From the NCBI GenBank assembly GCA_904391375.1, contig CAJFMF010000006.1, positions 1 through 34,238 of the forward strand: a stretch of 34,238 nucleotides of DNA, given 5' to 3'. The position numbers and the translations under genes are program-made. Under the pieces are notes generated by a model. That model saw nothing but the letters and a program-made list of their open reading frames with translations. It did not search any database and was not told the DNA's origin. This document shows, piece by piece, positions 1 through 9,524 of this stretch (within the stretch, counting starts at the first letter, position 1; each line of letters starts with the position of its first letter). The DNA is from Candidatus Gallimonas faecavium (GTDB lineage Bacteria > Bacillota > Clostridia > Christensenellales > Borkfalkiaceae).

Positions 1-2
1 CC

Positions 3-1709
3 CGGACGATCGCCGCACGCATTGAAAATGCCGACGGAAGCTATGTCAATTACAGCACCGTGCAGGGCGCGATCAATGCCGCGAAGGCAAACGACGTCGT
101 AACCGTGATGGCGGGAACGTTTGACGAAGCTCTTGTCATTAACAAGGACATCACCCTTGTCGGTGCGGAGAACGGCGGGACGATCATTGCCGGGCCGAAG
201 GATTATTCCTCCATCTCGGTTGTGAAAGCGTCTGAGAGCGGGAACAACTCCGATCTGTATGCGATTGTCCTTGTGACGGGCGGCGCAAATGTTACGTTGG
301 AAAATATTACCGTACAGGGCAAGATTGACCAGTTCCTTGCAACTTACGGCAGCAAGGGAACGGTTGTCGGACTTGCAGTCTGCAACGCGTCCCTCACGGC
401 GGAGAACGTCAACGTTTACGATATTACGATCGCTGAATCCGACAATGCAAATTATTTCGGCGTGCAGACGGGAATTGCGGTACTGGCTTCTTCCGTGACG
501 CCCGATACTTACACGGTATCCTTCACGGGCGGCGAAGTGAAGGGCTTTGAGAAGGGAGGTTTTGTAATCCGCTCCGGGATCAAACTCTTCACGCTCAAGG
601 ATGCAACCGTTCTCGGCTGCGGCGAAACCGCTCTCATTGCGCAGAATGCGGTGCTGGGCGACGTTGAATATACGGGTGCTGATTCCGCAGCGGCGATCCT
701 GACGGTCGACATGCTGGCAAACGGCAAGACGCTCAACGGGTATTCTTTCGCGCTCGACGGCGACAATTCTGCCCTGGAAGAGGCACTTGCGGCAAGCAAT
801 ACCTTCTCCAACAGTGAAGTGAACTTCAGTGTTTATGACAGTGTGGCTCTGGTTGCCAGAAATGTCACGACCGGTGCTACGTATGCGACCATTTCGGCAG
901 CAATCGCGTCGGCAAGTGCGAACGACGTGTTGGAAGTGGCCAGCGCGGATCTTACGGCGCCTCTTCAGATCTCCGTGTCCATGACCATTCGCGGCGTGGG
1001 AGAGGGAGCAACGCTGTCCTTTGAAAACTGCGCGGCGATCCAACTCATGGCAGACGTCGATTTGACTCTGGAAAACATCACGCTGTTTACCGATGATGCA
1101 CAGGGTACCGAAGCGGGCGCCAATGCGGGTATTTCCTGCGGCGCAGGCAACCTTACCGTCAACCATGCGGTCAACCTGACCTTGACGGATGTTACGATCG
1201 ACGGTTTCGATTACGGCATCTATCTGTATGCGGCCAATAGCGAATCGAACAAACAGGCAACGATCGAGGCAACCCGCCTCACGGTGCAGAACAGCCTCGT
1301 CAAGGGCATTTATGCCGAAAACCTGACCAACTCCGTCTTTACCGACTGCCAGTTTATTGATAACGGAACGGATGCGAATCTTGTGGCAGATTCCTTCAAG
1401 CAGTGGGTGAGCGGTGTGGACATCAACCTGAAATACGGTGACTATGCAAATATCACCTTCACGGGCTGCACGTTCACGGGCAACGGAGCGAACAACGGCG
1501 CGGCGCTTCTCGTTAAGGCGCGTGACGATGGAAGCTATGCTTCCAACCCTGCAACACTTACGGGCGTCACGGTGACGGATTGCACGTTTACCGATAACAA
1601 CCTGAACATCGTTCTCGGCGAGAAAGACAAAAACAACAGCGGACCCGATAATGTCACGATTGACGATGAGACCCTCATCTCGCATGACTATCGTGCGCAG
1701 AATGTATAA
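3..1709 (+). CDS. Right-handed beta-helix / pectate-lyase-like surface protein, 5' truncated by window edge
   Basis: Frame stays open upstream of the listed ORF start (RTIAARIENADGSYVNYSTVQGAINAAKANDVVTVMAGTF...). Repeated I/V-x-N/D-x-T-x-x-G beta-helix rungs (VTLENITVQG, FTGCTFTGNG). Two copies of the 'Y.T...AI..A...D.v.v..g.f' module. Strong terminator follows. Confidence 0.75.
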   Translation, partial: RTIAARIENADGSYVNYSTVQGAINAAKANDVVTVMAGTFDEALVINKDITLVGAENGGTIIAGPKDYSSISVVKASESGNNSDLYAIVLVTGGANVTLENITVQGKIDQFLATYGSKGTVVGLAVCNASLTAENVNVYDITIAESDNANYFGVQTGIAVLASSVTPDTYTVSFTGGEVKGFEKGGFVIRSGIKLFTLKDATVLGCGETALIAQNAVLGDVEYTGADSAAAILTVDMLANGKTLNGYSFALDGDNSALEEALAASNTFSNSEVNFSVYDSVALVARNVTTGATYATISAAIASASANDVLEVASADLTAPLQISVSMTIRGVGEGATLSFENCAAIQLMADVDLTLENITLFTDDAQGTEAGANAGISCGAGNLTVNHAVNLTLTDVTIDGFDYGIYLYAANSESNKQATIEATRLTVQNSLVKGIYAENLTNSVFTDCQFIDNGTDANLVADSFKQWVSGVDINLKYGDYANITFTGCTFTGNGANNGAALLVKARDDGSYASNPATLTGVTVTDCTFTDNNLNIVLGEKDKNNSGPDNVTIDDETLISHDYRAQNV

Positions 1710-1725
1710 GCATAATATCTGAGCC

Positions 1726-1763
1726 AATCAGGGCATATGGTACGCCATATGCCCTGATTTTTT
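1726..1763 (+). terminator. Rho-independent terminator
   Basis: Perfect 15-bp inverted repeat aatcagggcatatgg / ccatatgccctgatt, 4-nt loop tacg, then a T-run. Confidence 0.9.
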
Positions 1764-1836
1764 GCATAAAATATATCATTCGAAATGCAGCAGATTGCGG
1801 GAGACGAAATTGCGCAGGTTATCTTTGGACGAGGGA

Positions 1837-1865
1837 TTGCAAAATGGCGGGAGATATGGTATAAT
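1837..1865 (+). promoter_or_regulatory. SigA-type promoter for the HelD-like gene
   Basis: TTGCAA (1837-1842), 17-nt spacer, TATAAT (1860-1865). Confidence 0.7.
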
Positions 1866-1897
1866 GGGGATAACGCCATGACGAGGAGGGAGAATGC

Positions 1898-4264
1898 GTG
1901 GACAAGCGCAAGTCTTTGCAAGAACTGCTTTGCCCGAAAATCAACGCCGATAAGGCGTGGTATCTCGCGCTCCTCGACGGGGACGCCCAAAGGACGTATG
2001 AGGAGACGCACCTTTCTGCCGTCCTGAAAATGCTCAAGCTCGTCCATATCGCGCGCTACCAGGCGCGCATCGCCAAAACGCGGGAGGAGATCGCCGCCAT
2101 TCGCGCCGGCGAGGACTACAGCGCCGAGGACTTCCGCGCCATTCAGGAAAAAAATGCCGAGATCGCCGCGCTCAAAAAGAAGATCGGCGAGTATCGTCCG
2201 TTCTTCTCCGAGCCGTATTTTGCGCGCATGGATGTCGTCGACGACAAAGAGGGCTACAACAGCTACTATATCGGCAGGCACGGAGACGTCAATCTCGAGA
2301 TCGTCGACTGGCGCGCACCGCTCGCCGTACGCTATTATCAGAAGAGCCGCGTTACCTTCACCATCAACGAATACGAGTACCGCACCGTCCTGCGCCGCGC
2401 GCTCAACGTGCGCAACGGCAAACTCATCGATTTCCGCAACGAATATCTCTCCGTCCGCGACGTCCTTACGCCCGAGGAGATCGGCGGACGGGACGACGAG
2501 ATCCTCTTCGATCCCTATCTGCGCGACATCATCCGCAGCCGCAAGGACGACGTCAAGGTGCGCGACATCATCCGCACCATTCAGGAAAAACAGTTCGACA
2601 TCATCACCCGCCCCGAGCGGGAGAGCTTTGTCCTGCAGGGCTGTGCGGGCAGCGGAAAGACCATGATCATGCTCCATCGTCTGAGCTATCTCATGTACAA
2701 CAACGAGAGCCTCCGCCCCGGCGACGTGCTGGTCATTACGCCGTCCGACAGCTTCAATGCCTTCATCGACGAACTCTCGCAGATGCTCGAACTGGAACGC
2801 GTCCGCACGACTACGTTGGGCGAATATTACTCCCGCGTCCTCTCGGGAGAGGGGATCGACCTCAAATCCCGCCTCGTCTCCGAGCGCGAGAATCCCGATT
2901 ACCTCGCCTATCTGTACTCCTCGGCCTTTACCGCGGACATACAAGCGCGCGTGGGCAGGATGTATGAGGAGATCCGCGGCCTGTTTACCGCCGCAGAGTG
3001 CCGCTCGGTCTCGGAGGCGGTTCTGGAGGACTGCGTACGGCGTCAGCAGAAGTTCGTGCGCGTCAAGAATGCGTCCGTGCGCGTACGCCGCGCCGTTCTC
3101 GGCGAACTGAAAGAGAGCAAGGAAGGGGGATTTTACTTCACCAAGCCCTTCCGCACGCTGATGAGCGCCTTCGTGCAGGCGGAGGACTTTCTGCGCTTTG
3201 TCCTGCAGGAGCCGCCGCGCACGCCCGACTATTTTTTCCGTCAGTTTGCCGAATTTTACCGCTGCGCCCATTTCATTGCCGCGGGCGGGGAGAAGATCTT
3301 TGCCCGTGCGGACGACGACCTCGCGGCGCTGCTCGTCACCATCGACAAGGAGATCTCCGATCTGCGCCGCTATCGGCAGAAGCGCGGAACGGAGGAGATC
3401 CTCACCTACGCCGACCGCATTGCCCGCCGCGAAGAACTCAAGGGCGAGACGGAAAAGATCCGCAAGGTGATCGCGGACATGGCGGAGGGGCTTGCCCTTT
3501 TCGGCGAGTTTTTCGCCGTATTACGCCATGCAAAGTACTGTGTCGACCTCGGAAAATGCGCAAACGGTGCCGATGTCGCCCGATGGCTGTATCGCGAGAC
3601 GGTGCGCAAATACAAGGCTAAATACGGCATGAAAGGTGTGTATCCCTCCGACGGCTATGCGCTCTGCGCCGTCCTGACGGCGGCGGGCAGGAAACTGCTT
3701 CCCCGCTACGGCCTCGTGTTCGTGGACGAGGGTCAGGACATCTCGGAAGGGGAATATGCCCTGCTCAAGGCCATTCATTCCGATGCGGCGTTCAACGTGT
3801 TCGGCGACTTAAAACAGAACATCACCCCGTGGCGCGGTATGAAAACGTGGCAGACGCTGTCGGAAAATGTGTACACGCTCGATCAGAACTACCGCAATAC
3901 CAACGAGATCGTGGCCTATGTCTCTTCGGTGCTCGACGCCGACATGAAGCCCATCGGACTCGAGGGCGCGCCCGTCGAAACCGTTTCGCCGCGCAAGCTG
4001 ACGGCCTTTTTCCGCGACAAGCAGGGGCTCAAAGCCGTCATCACGCGTGAGGAGTATCTCCCGCTCTTTGAAAAGCGCGGCATGAAACGCCCCGCCGCAG
4101 ACGGGAAACTCTCCCGCACGGCCGTCAATGTGCTGACCGTGTTCGAGAGCAAGGGGCTCGAGTTCTCCGCCGTTGCCGTGTACGACAAGGGCATGACCGA
4201 AAACGAAAAATACATCGCCTGTACGCGTGCGCTGCGCGAACTCGCCATCGTGGAGGACGCATGA
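1898..4264 (+). CDS. HelD-like superfamily 1 (UvrD/Rep-type) helicase
   Basis: 788 aa. Walker A QGCAGSGKTMIMLHR, VFVDEGQDIS motif II, LDQNYRNTNEIV, N-terminal coiled coil, and YYIGRHGDVNLEIVDWRAPLAVRYY typical of HelD. GTG start with GAGGAGGG upstream. Confidence 0.88.
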   Translation: MDKRKSLQELLCPKINADKAWYLALLDGDAQRTYEETHLSAVLKMLKLVHIARYQARIAKTREEIAAIRAGEDYSAEDFRAIQEKNAEIAALKKKIGEYRPFFSEPYFARMDVVDDKEGYNSYYIGRHGDVNLEIVDWRAPLAVRYYQKSRVTFTINEYEYRTVLRRALNVRNGKLIDFRNEYLSVRDVLTPEEIGGRDDEILFDPYLRDIIRSRKDDVKVRDIIRTIQEKQFDIITRPERESFVLQGCAGSGKTMIMLHRLSYLMYNNESLRPGDVLVITPSDSFNAFIDELSQMLELERVRTTTLGEYYSRVLSGEGIDLKSRLVSERENPDYLAYLYSSAFTADIQARVGRMYEEIRGLFTAAECRSVSEAVLEDCVRRQQKFVRVKNASVRVRRAVLGELKESKEGGFYFTKPFRTLMSAFVQAEDFLRFVLQEPPRTPDYFFRQFAEFYRCAHFIAAGGEKIFARADDDLAALLVTIDKEISDLRRYRQKRGTEEILTYADRIARREELKGETEKIRKVIADMAEGLALFGEFFAVLRHAKYCVDLGKCANGADVARWLYRETVRKYKAKYGMKGVYPSDGYALCAVLTAAGRKLLPRYGLVFVDEGQDISEGEYALLKAIHSDAAFNVFGDLKQNITPWRGMKTWQTLSENVYTLDQNYRNTNEIVAYVSSVLDADMKPIGLEGAPVETVSPRKLTAFFRDKQGLKAVITREEYLPLFEKRGMKRPAADGKLSRTAVNVLTVFESKGLEFSAVAVYDKGMTENEKYIACTRALRELAIVEDA

Positions 4265-4935
4265 AAAACCTCTTTTTGCTGGACGTGGACGACACGCTCC
4301 TCGACTTTCACCGCGCCGAGCGCGAACAGCTCATCGCCACGCTGCGCGAACACGGTATTCCCGCGGACGAACATACGGCCGATCGGTTCCACGTCATCAA
4401 CGACAGCCTCTGGAAAAAACTCGAGCGGGGGGAGACGACCCGCGCACGGCTTGTCGTCGAGCGCTTCGAGATCCTTCTTGCAGAGCTGGGCGTCGACGGC
4501 GACGCACAGGCGCTTGCGAAGTCCTTCTTCGAGGGAATGCCCGCCCGCGCCTATGCCTATGACGGCGCGATCGGGTTTTTGCGTACGCTCGCAGACAGCG
4601 GCAGAGTGTATGCCGTCACGAACGGCGCAAAGGCCTTGCAGCGCAGACGCATCGCCGCGGCTGGTCTCGCGCCCTACTTTACCGACCTGTTCATCTCCGA
4701 AGAGGTGGGCCACAACAAGCCATCCGAGGAGTACGTCCGATATGTCCTGACCCACATCTCCGACTTTAGCAGACAGTCCGCCGTCTATGTCGGCGACAGC
4801 CTGACCTCGGATATGGTCTGCGCCGAACGCATGGGCGTGGACTTCATCCTCTACCGCCCCGAACGCCCTGACGGCTATACGGGCCTGTATGCGCGCGACT
4901 ATTCCGATGTCCTTCGGTTGCTGCGCTCCCTCTGA
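4261..4935 (+). CDS. HAD hydrolase, YjjG-family noncanonical pyrimidine nucleotidase-like
   Basis: DVDDTLLDF motif I, VTNGA motif II, YVGDSLTSDM motif IV, ISEEVGHNKPSEEYV. ATGA overlap with upstream gene. Confidence 0.82.
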   Translation: MKNLFLLDVDDTLLDFHRAEREQLIATLREHGIPADEHTADRFHVINDSLWKKLERGETTRARLVVERFEILLAELGVDGDAQALAKSFFEGMPARAYAYDGAIGFLRTLADSGRVYAVTNGAKALQRRRIAAAGLAPYFTDLFISEEVGHNKPSEEYVRYVLTHISDFSRQSAVYVGDSLTSDMVCAERMGVDFILYRPERPDGYTGLYARDYSDVLRLLRSL

Positions 4936-5004
4936 TAGAATCTTCCCTTGAAAGTGCGTTTCCCTTGAAATCTTTTCCTCTCGGAATGCGCTGTGTGTGT
5001 TTCT

Positions 5005-5031
5005 AGACCCGCTTTGCGGGTCTGTTTTTTT
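5005..5031 (+). terminator. Rho-independent terminator
   Basis: agacccgc-ttt-gcgggtct followed by gTTTTTTT. Confidence 0.88.
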
Positions 5032-5265
5032 GTCAGGGTTGCGCTCGGAACGCGCGAAGCCGTTGCGCTGTTTCCGCTAGCAGGTATGGTTTTGTCAGGG
5101 GCGTTGCGTCCGAAAAAGGACAGCGCGGGCAAACAGATGGGGCGCAAGAGGGCGAGAAGACGCAGAGAAAAGGGGGGAAGGCGCTGTTTTTTCGGACGAC
5201 GGAGGGCGAACGGGGACGCCGAAACGGATTGTTTCGGGGCGGTCTGTTTTTTTGCGTTCGTATGC

Positions 5266-5296
5266 TTGACAAGACGGGTGGGGTATCGATTATAAT
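5266..5296 (+). promoter_or_regulatory. SigA-type promoter for ABC operon
   Basis: TTGACA (5266-5271) and TATAAT (5291-5296); the 19-nt spacer is longer than optimal. Confidence 0.55.
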
Positions 5297-5331
5297 GAGA
5301 GTGGCCGCGAGAAAGGAGGGACGAAGAAAGT

Positions 5332-6243
5332 ATGGCGGACAAGATCATTGAAGTGGAAAATCTGCAAAAGGCGTACGGCCATGTTCCGGCGGTCAAGGGA
5401 ATCACCTTTTCGGTGGACCGCGGCGAGATGTTTTCCTTTCTCGGCGTGAACGGTGCGGGCAAGAGTACGACGGTCAATATCCTGTGTACGCTTCTGCAAA
5501 AGGATGCGGGGCGCGTGCGCATTGCGGGGTATGATCTCGATACGCAGGCCGAGCACATCCGTCCCGTTCTCGGCGTGGTGTTCCAGGGCAGTCTCCTGGA
5601 CGATCTCCTTTCGGTGCGGGAAAACCTCACCGTGCGCGCGGCGTGCTACGGCATTCGCGGGAGGGCCTGGCTCAACCGCCTTGCGGAACTCGACGATCTC
5701 TTGTCGCTTTCGGACATCCTCAATCGTCCGTTCGGGCGGCTCTCGGGCGGACAGCGCCGCCGCGCGGACATTGCACGCGGACTTGTCAATTCTCCGCAGC
5801 TGCTCTTCCTGGACGAACCGACCACGGGACTGGATCCGCAGACCCGCAAGACGGTATGGGAGACGGTCGGCCGTCTGCGTCTGGAAACGGGCATGACCGT
5901 CTTTCTCACGACGCACTACATGGAGGAGGCCAATGCCTCCGATCGCGTGATCATTCTCGATGCGGGTCAGATCGTCGCCGACGACACGCCCGCACGCCTC
6001 AAAAATGCGTATTCGCGCAACTATCTCTGTCTGTATGGGACGGACATGGCGTCCTTGCAGGAGACGGGCATCCCCTTCGAAGAGGCAAACGGCGGCTTGC
6101 GCGCCGCCATGTCTCCCGCCGAAGCGCGCGCATTTCTTGCAGCGTACCCGGCGCTTTCCCGCGATTTTGAGTTCGTCAAGGGAGATATGGACGACGTGTT
6201 CCTTGCCGTCACCGGAAAAAAACTAGCGGAAGGGAGGGGTTAA
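5332..6243 (+). CDS. ABC transporter ATP-binding protein
   Basis: Walker A GVNGAGKSTT, signature LSGGQRRRADIARGL, Walker B LLFLDEPTTGLD, TTHYMEEA. SD aaaggaggg. Confidence 0.93.
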   Translation: MADKIIEVENLQKAYGHVPAVKGITFSVDRGEMFSFLGVNGAGKSTTVNILCTLLQKDAGRVRIAGYDLDTQAEHIRPVLGVVFQGSLLDDLLSVRENLTVRAACYGIRGRAWLNRLAELDDLLSLSDILNRPFGRLSGGQRRRADIARGLVNSPQLLFLDEPTTGLDPQTRKTVWETVGRLRLETGMTVFLTTHYMEEANASDRVIILDAGQIVADDTPARLKNAYSRNYLCLYGTDMASLQETGIPFEEANGGLRAAMSPAEARAFLAAYPALSRDFEFVKGDMDDVFLAVTGKKLAEGRG

Positions 6244-7149
6244 ATGAACGGATACGCGCTTTTGTCGCTCACGCGCCGTAACTTGAAAATATTCCTTAAA
6301 GACAAGGCAAATGTCTTTTTCTCCCTTCTCGCGCCCCTCATCGTGCTTGCGCTCTATGTGCTCTTTTTGGGAAGACTTCAGGAGGACGGCCTCCTTTCCG
6401 CGCTTGAGGGAATGGGCGTTACGGGGGCGGAGGGTCTCATCTCCGATTTTTCGGACAGCTGGATGCTTGCCGGCTGCATGTCCTGCGCGTGCATTACCGT
6501 GCCGCTCTGTGCATGCGGCATCATGATCCAGGATAAAACGCGGGGCATTTCCTCCGATCTTTTCATCTCTCCCGTCGCGAGATGGGTGACGCCCGCGGCG
6601 TATTTCTGTTCGGTCGTTGCGGCAGGTCTTGTGATCGGCGCCGTAGTGCTCTGCGTGTGCTTTGTCTGGCTTGCGGCGGCGGGCGCGTGGCTTCTGTCCT
6701 TCCGGGACGTGCTCGGCTGCATTGCATCGCTCGTGCTCTCCGTCGTTTCCTCCTCCACGCTGCTCGTCTTTGTAGTCGGGTTTTTCCGCTCGCAGGGGGC
6801 TTTTACGGCGCTCAACGTCATATTCGGTACCGTTGTCGGCTTTCTCATCGGCGCGTACATGCCCATCACCTATTTCCCGGAAGCGATTCAGCAGTTTACT
6901 TTCTTTCTTCCCGGAAGCTATACGGCAGGGCTGTTCCGCAATTTCATGATGCGCGGCCCGCTTGCGGAGATCGCCGGGCTTTCGCCTGCCTTTGCACAGG
7001 GGTTGGAGAGCGAATTTTCTCTCACGTTTGACTTTTTCGGCGCGGAGGTGGGCATCGGCGATATGTTCCTCGCTCTCGCCGTCGCAGCCGTCTTGTTTGC
7101 GGCGCTCAACGTACTCGTTGCGGTTCTGCGCCGCAGAAAAAAATCGTAA
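6244..7149 (+). CDS. ABC-2 type transporter permease
   Basis: Multiple TM segments, follows its ATPase directly (TAAATG). Layout FLKDKANVFFSLLAPLIVLALYVLFLG...GTVVGFLIGAYMP is typical of ABC-2 permeases. Confidence 0.85.
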   Translation: MNGYALLSLTRRNLKIFLKDKANVFFSLLAPLIVLALYVLFLGRLQEDGLLSALEGMGVTGAEGLISDFSDSWMLAGCMSCACITVPLCACGIMIQDKTRGISSDLFISPVARWVTPAAYFCSVVAAGLVIGAVVLCVCFVWLAAAGAWLLSFRDVLGCIASLVLSVVSSSTLLVFVVGFFRSQGAFTALNVIFGTVVGFLIGAYMPITYFPEAIQQFTFFLPGSYTAGLFRNFMMRGPLAEIAGLSPAFAQGLESEFSLTFDFFGAEVGIGDMFLALAVAAVLFAALNVLVAVLRRRKKS

Positions 7150-7160
7150 AGGAGAATCCC

Positions 7161-7967
7161 ATGCAGGAAACAATGTCCTCTCCCATCTGCGGCGAAGAGG
7201 TCGTGCGGGCGGAGAATCTGCGAAAGACGTTTACGCTTTCGCGCAAGCAGCAACGGCTGGAACACACGTCGTTTACGCGCAAAGTTGCCGTGGACGGACT
7301 TTCGTTTTCCGCCTACCGCGGCGAGATCTACGGACTTCTCGGCCCCAACGGCGCGGGAAAGACGACGACGCTGCGCATTTTGTCCACGCTCATCGCCCCC
7401 GATTCGGGCGACGCCCTCGTATGCGGGCATTCCGTCCTTCGGGAGCCGCAGAAGGTGCGCGACGTCATCGGGTTCATGACGAGCGAACTCAAACTGGAGG
7501 GGTTCTTTACGCCGTCCTATCTGTTTGACTTCTTCGGCGCCATGCACGGCGTGGAAAAGAGCGTGCTCGCAAAACGCAAAGGGGAGCTGTTCGAGCGCTT
7601 CGGCATCGACCGCTTTGCCGAGGTCAAGGTGCGCGACTTGTCCACGGGTATGCTGCAAAAAGTCTCCCTCGTCGTCGCCATTGTACACGATCCCGCCGTC
7701 ATCATCTTTGACGAACCGACAAACGGACTGGACGTGCTCACCGCCAAGGTCGTCATCGACTTCCTCGCCGAGCTCAAAAGCATGGGAAAGAGCATTCTCC
7801 TCTCCACGCACATCTTCTCGCTCGTCGAAAAACTGTGCGACAGAGTGGGGATCATCATCGACGGAAAAATGGCCGCGGACGGAAAACTCGCAGACGTATG
7901 CGGGGAAAAGAGCCTCGAGGACGCTTTCTTCGACCTCTACAAGTGCGTTAAGGGGGAGACGATATGA
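7161..7967 (+). CDS. ABC transporter ATP-binding protein (NatA-like)
   Basis: GPNGAGKTTTLRILSTL, DLSTGMLQKVSLVVAIVHDPAVIIFDEPTNGLD, STHIFSLVEKLCDRVGII. Confidence 0.9.
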   Translation: MQETMSSPICGEEVVRAENLRKTFTLSRKQQRLEHTSFTRKVAVDGLSFSAYRGEIYGLLGPNGAGKTTTLRILSTLIAPDSGDALVCGHSVLREPQKVRDVIGFMTSELKLEGFFTPSYLFDFFGAMHGVEKSVLAKRKGELFERFGIDRFAEVKVRDLSTGMLQKVSLVVAIVHDPAVIIFDEPTNGLDVLTAKVVIDFLAELKSMGKSILLSTHIFSLVEKLCDRVGIIIDGKMAADGKLADVCGEKSLEDAFFDLYKCVKGETI

Positions 7968-9118
7968 AACTTCTCGCGCTCATGAAAAAGGAATTTGCGC
8001 GCTTTTTCGGCGATCCGAAACTGCTCGTGACCATGATCTTGCCCGGCGTGCTCATCTATTTCATCTATTCCGTCATGGGCTCTGCCATCTTCGGCGGCAC
8101 GGAGCCGCAGACGTATGCGTTTACGGTGTACGTCTCGGGAGAGTCCGCCGTGACCCGAACCATTCAATCGGCCGTCGAGGAGAACGGCTGGACGGCGGAA
8201 TTTCTCGCCATTCCCGCAGAGGGGGCGCAGACAGTCGATGAGGCGGCCGAAAAGGTGAACAGCGGCGAGGCAACGGCGCTTCTTGTCTTCAGCGAAGGCT
8301 TCGATGACGCGATCGCGGGCGGCGGGACGGCATCCGTTTTGCCTTCAGCCGATCTCTTGTATAACTCGGGCGAGGACGCGAGCAGCGCCTTTGCGTCGCT
8401 CGCGGGTGCGATCCTGGACGCCTACGGCCGGACCTTCGTCTTTACCATGACCGACTCCGCCGACGCTTCCGACATCGCCCGCAACATCGTGGCAGGCATT
8501 CTGCCCATGCTCATCGTCGTCTTTGTGTTCTCTGCCTGTATGTCGGTCACGCTCGAATCGGTCGCCGGCGAAAAGGAACGCGGCACGCTCGCCACGATCC
8601 TCGTCACTTCCGCCCGCCGTACCGATATCGCCCTCGGGAAAGTCCTCCCGCTCTCCTGCGTCTCCCTCATCGGCGCTGCCTCCAGCTTCCTCGGCGTCGT
8701 GCTCTCCCTGCCGACCCTCATGGGAATCTCGGTGGACGCCGCCGTCGCAGGCATCGGCGCTCTCGGCTATTTCCTGCTCTTTTTGCTCATCGTCTCTGTC
8801 GTGCCGCTCATCGTCTCGGCCATCGCCACCGTCTCCACGCTCTCGCGCACCGTCAAGGAGGCCTCCGGCTATACCAGCATCCTCATGATTCTTCTGATGG
8901 TGCTCTCCGTCGTCTCCGCGTTCGTCGCAGGCATCGGCGACTGGGTCGTCGCCGTCCCCGTTCTCAATGCCGTCGTCGCCTTGCAGGGTATCCTCACGGG
9001 CGCTCCCGTCCTCTGGAAATGCCTCGTCGCCTTCGGCTGCAACCTCGTCTATACGGCGCTCCTCGTCCTCGTCATTGCGCGCCTCTTTTCCAGCGAACGC
9101 GTCATGTTCGGGAAATAA
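7964..9118 (+). CDS. ABC-2 type permease (NatB-like)
   Basis: N-terminal TM, large extracytoplasmic domain, SVAGEKERGTLATILVTSARRTDIALGKVL motif, C-terminal TM bundle. ATGA overlap with the ATPase. Confidence 0.88.
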   Translation: MKLLALMKKEFARFFGDPKLLVTMILPGVLIYFIYSVMGSAIFGGTEPQTYAFTVYVSGESAVTRTIQSAVEENGWTAEFLAIPAEGAQTVDEAAEKVNSGEATALLVFSEGFDDAIAGGGTASVLPSADLLYNSGEDASSAFASLAGAILDAYGRTFVFTMTDSADASDIARNIVAGILPMLIVVFVFSACMSVTLESVAGEKERGTLATILVTSARRTDIALGKVLPLSCVSLIGAASSFLGVVLSLPTLMGISVDAAVAGIGALGYFLLFLLIVSVVPLIVSAIATVSTLSRTVKEASGYTSILMILLMVLSVVSAFVAGIGDWVVAVPVLNAVVALQGILTGAPVLWKCLVAFGCNLVYTALLVLVIARLFSSERVMFGK

Positions 9119-9144
9119 CCGTTTTTGCCACGGGCAAAAAATTG

Positions 9145-9391
9145 CGGTTTGAAAGGGATTGTTTTACAGACAGCGAATCAAGGTGCGGAAGAGAGTTCCG
9201 CTCGGGCGGAGATTCGGGACTCGAGAGAGAGTTTCTCTCGGACAGCGAATCGGGACTCGGGAGAGGATCTTGTTTCGGACAGGAAATCGGAGCTTGAAAG
9301 TTTTCTGTTCTGGCTGAGAATCACGGTTTGAAAGAAATTGTGCTTCGGACAAAAAAACGGCTCCGAACGGGAGCATATTCCGACAAAAAAG
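9145..9391. repeat. Seven-unit degenerate tandem repeat, unit ~35 bp (34-37)
   Basis: Units at 9145, 9179, 9215, 9251, 9288, 9322 and 9357, sharing the approximate pattern CGG..T.GAAAG..TT.T.TTCGGACAG.GAAT. Confidence 0.75.
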
Positions 9392-9413
9392 AAGCGGCGG
9401 CGCTTCTTTTTTT
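9385..9413. terminator. Bidirectional-looking rho-independent terminator
   Basis: Perfect 12-bp inverted repeat aaaaaagaagcg-gcgg-cgcttctttttt, with an A-tract on one side and a T-tract on the other. Confidence 0.85.
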
Positions 9414-9459
9414 GTTTGCGCTTTTTTCGCCAAAAACTACTAAATATTGCCCGAAGACC

Positions 9460-9488
9460 TTGCCATCGAACGCAAAATATGGTATAAT
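9460..9488 (+). promoter_or_regulatory. SigA-type promoter for the topoisomerase operon
   Basis: TTGCCA (9460-9465), 17-nt spacer, TATAAT (9483-9488). Lies inside the 5' extension of the listed ORF, so translation should start at 9525. Confidence 0.72.
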
Positions 9489-9524
9489 ATCCGAAACAGC
9501 GATTGTCTTTTTTACGAGGTATCT

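Noticed and set aside
1688-3271. 527-aa minus ORF antisense to the HelD-like gene
   Set aside because: Mirror-frame ORF from high-GC codon usage; composition (AHAEDVAHL..., repeated E/D/A/V/R) lacks domain motifs, while the + frame has clear helicase motifs.
9122-9140. tttttgcc-acg-ggcaaaaa hairpin after the NatB-like gene as terminator
   Set aside because: The stem is real but no downstream T-tract follows; the stronger terminator is at 9385-9413.
9145-9391. CRISPR array interpretation of the 35-bp repeats
   Set aside because: Units are contiguous and divergent, with no identical repeats separated by unique spacers and no cas genes.
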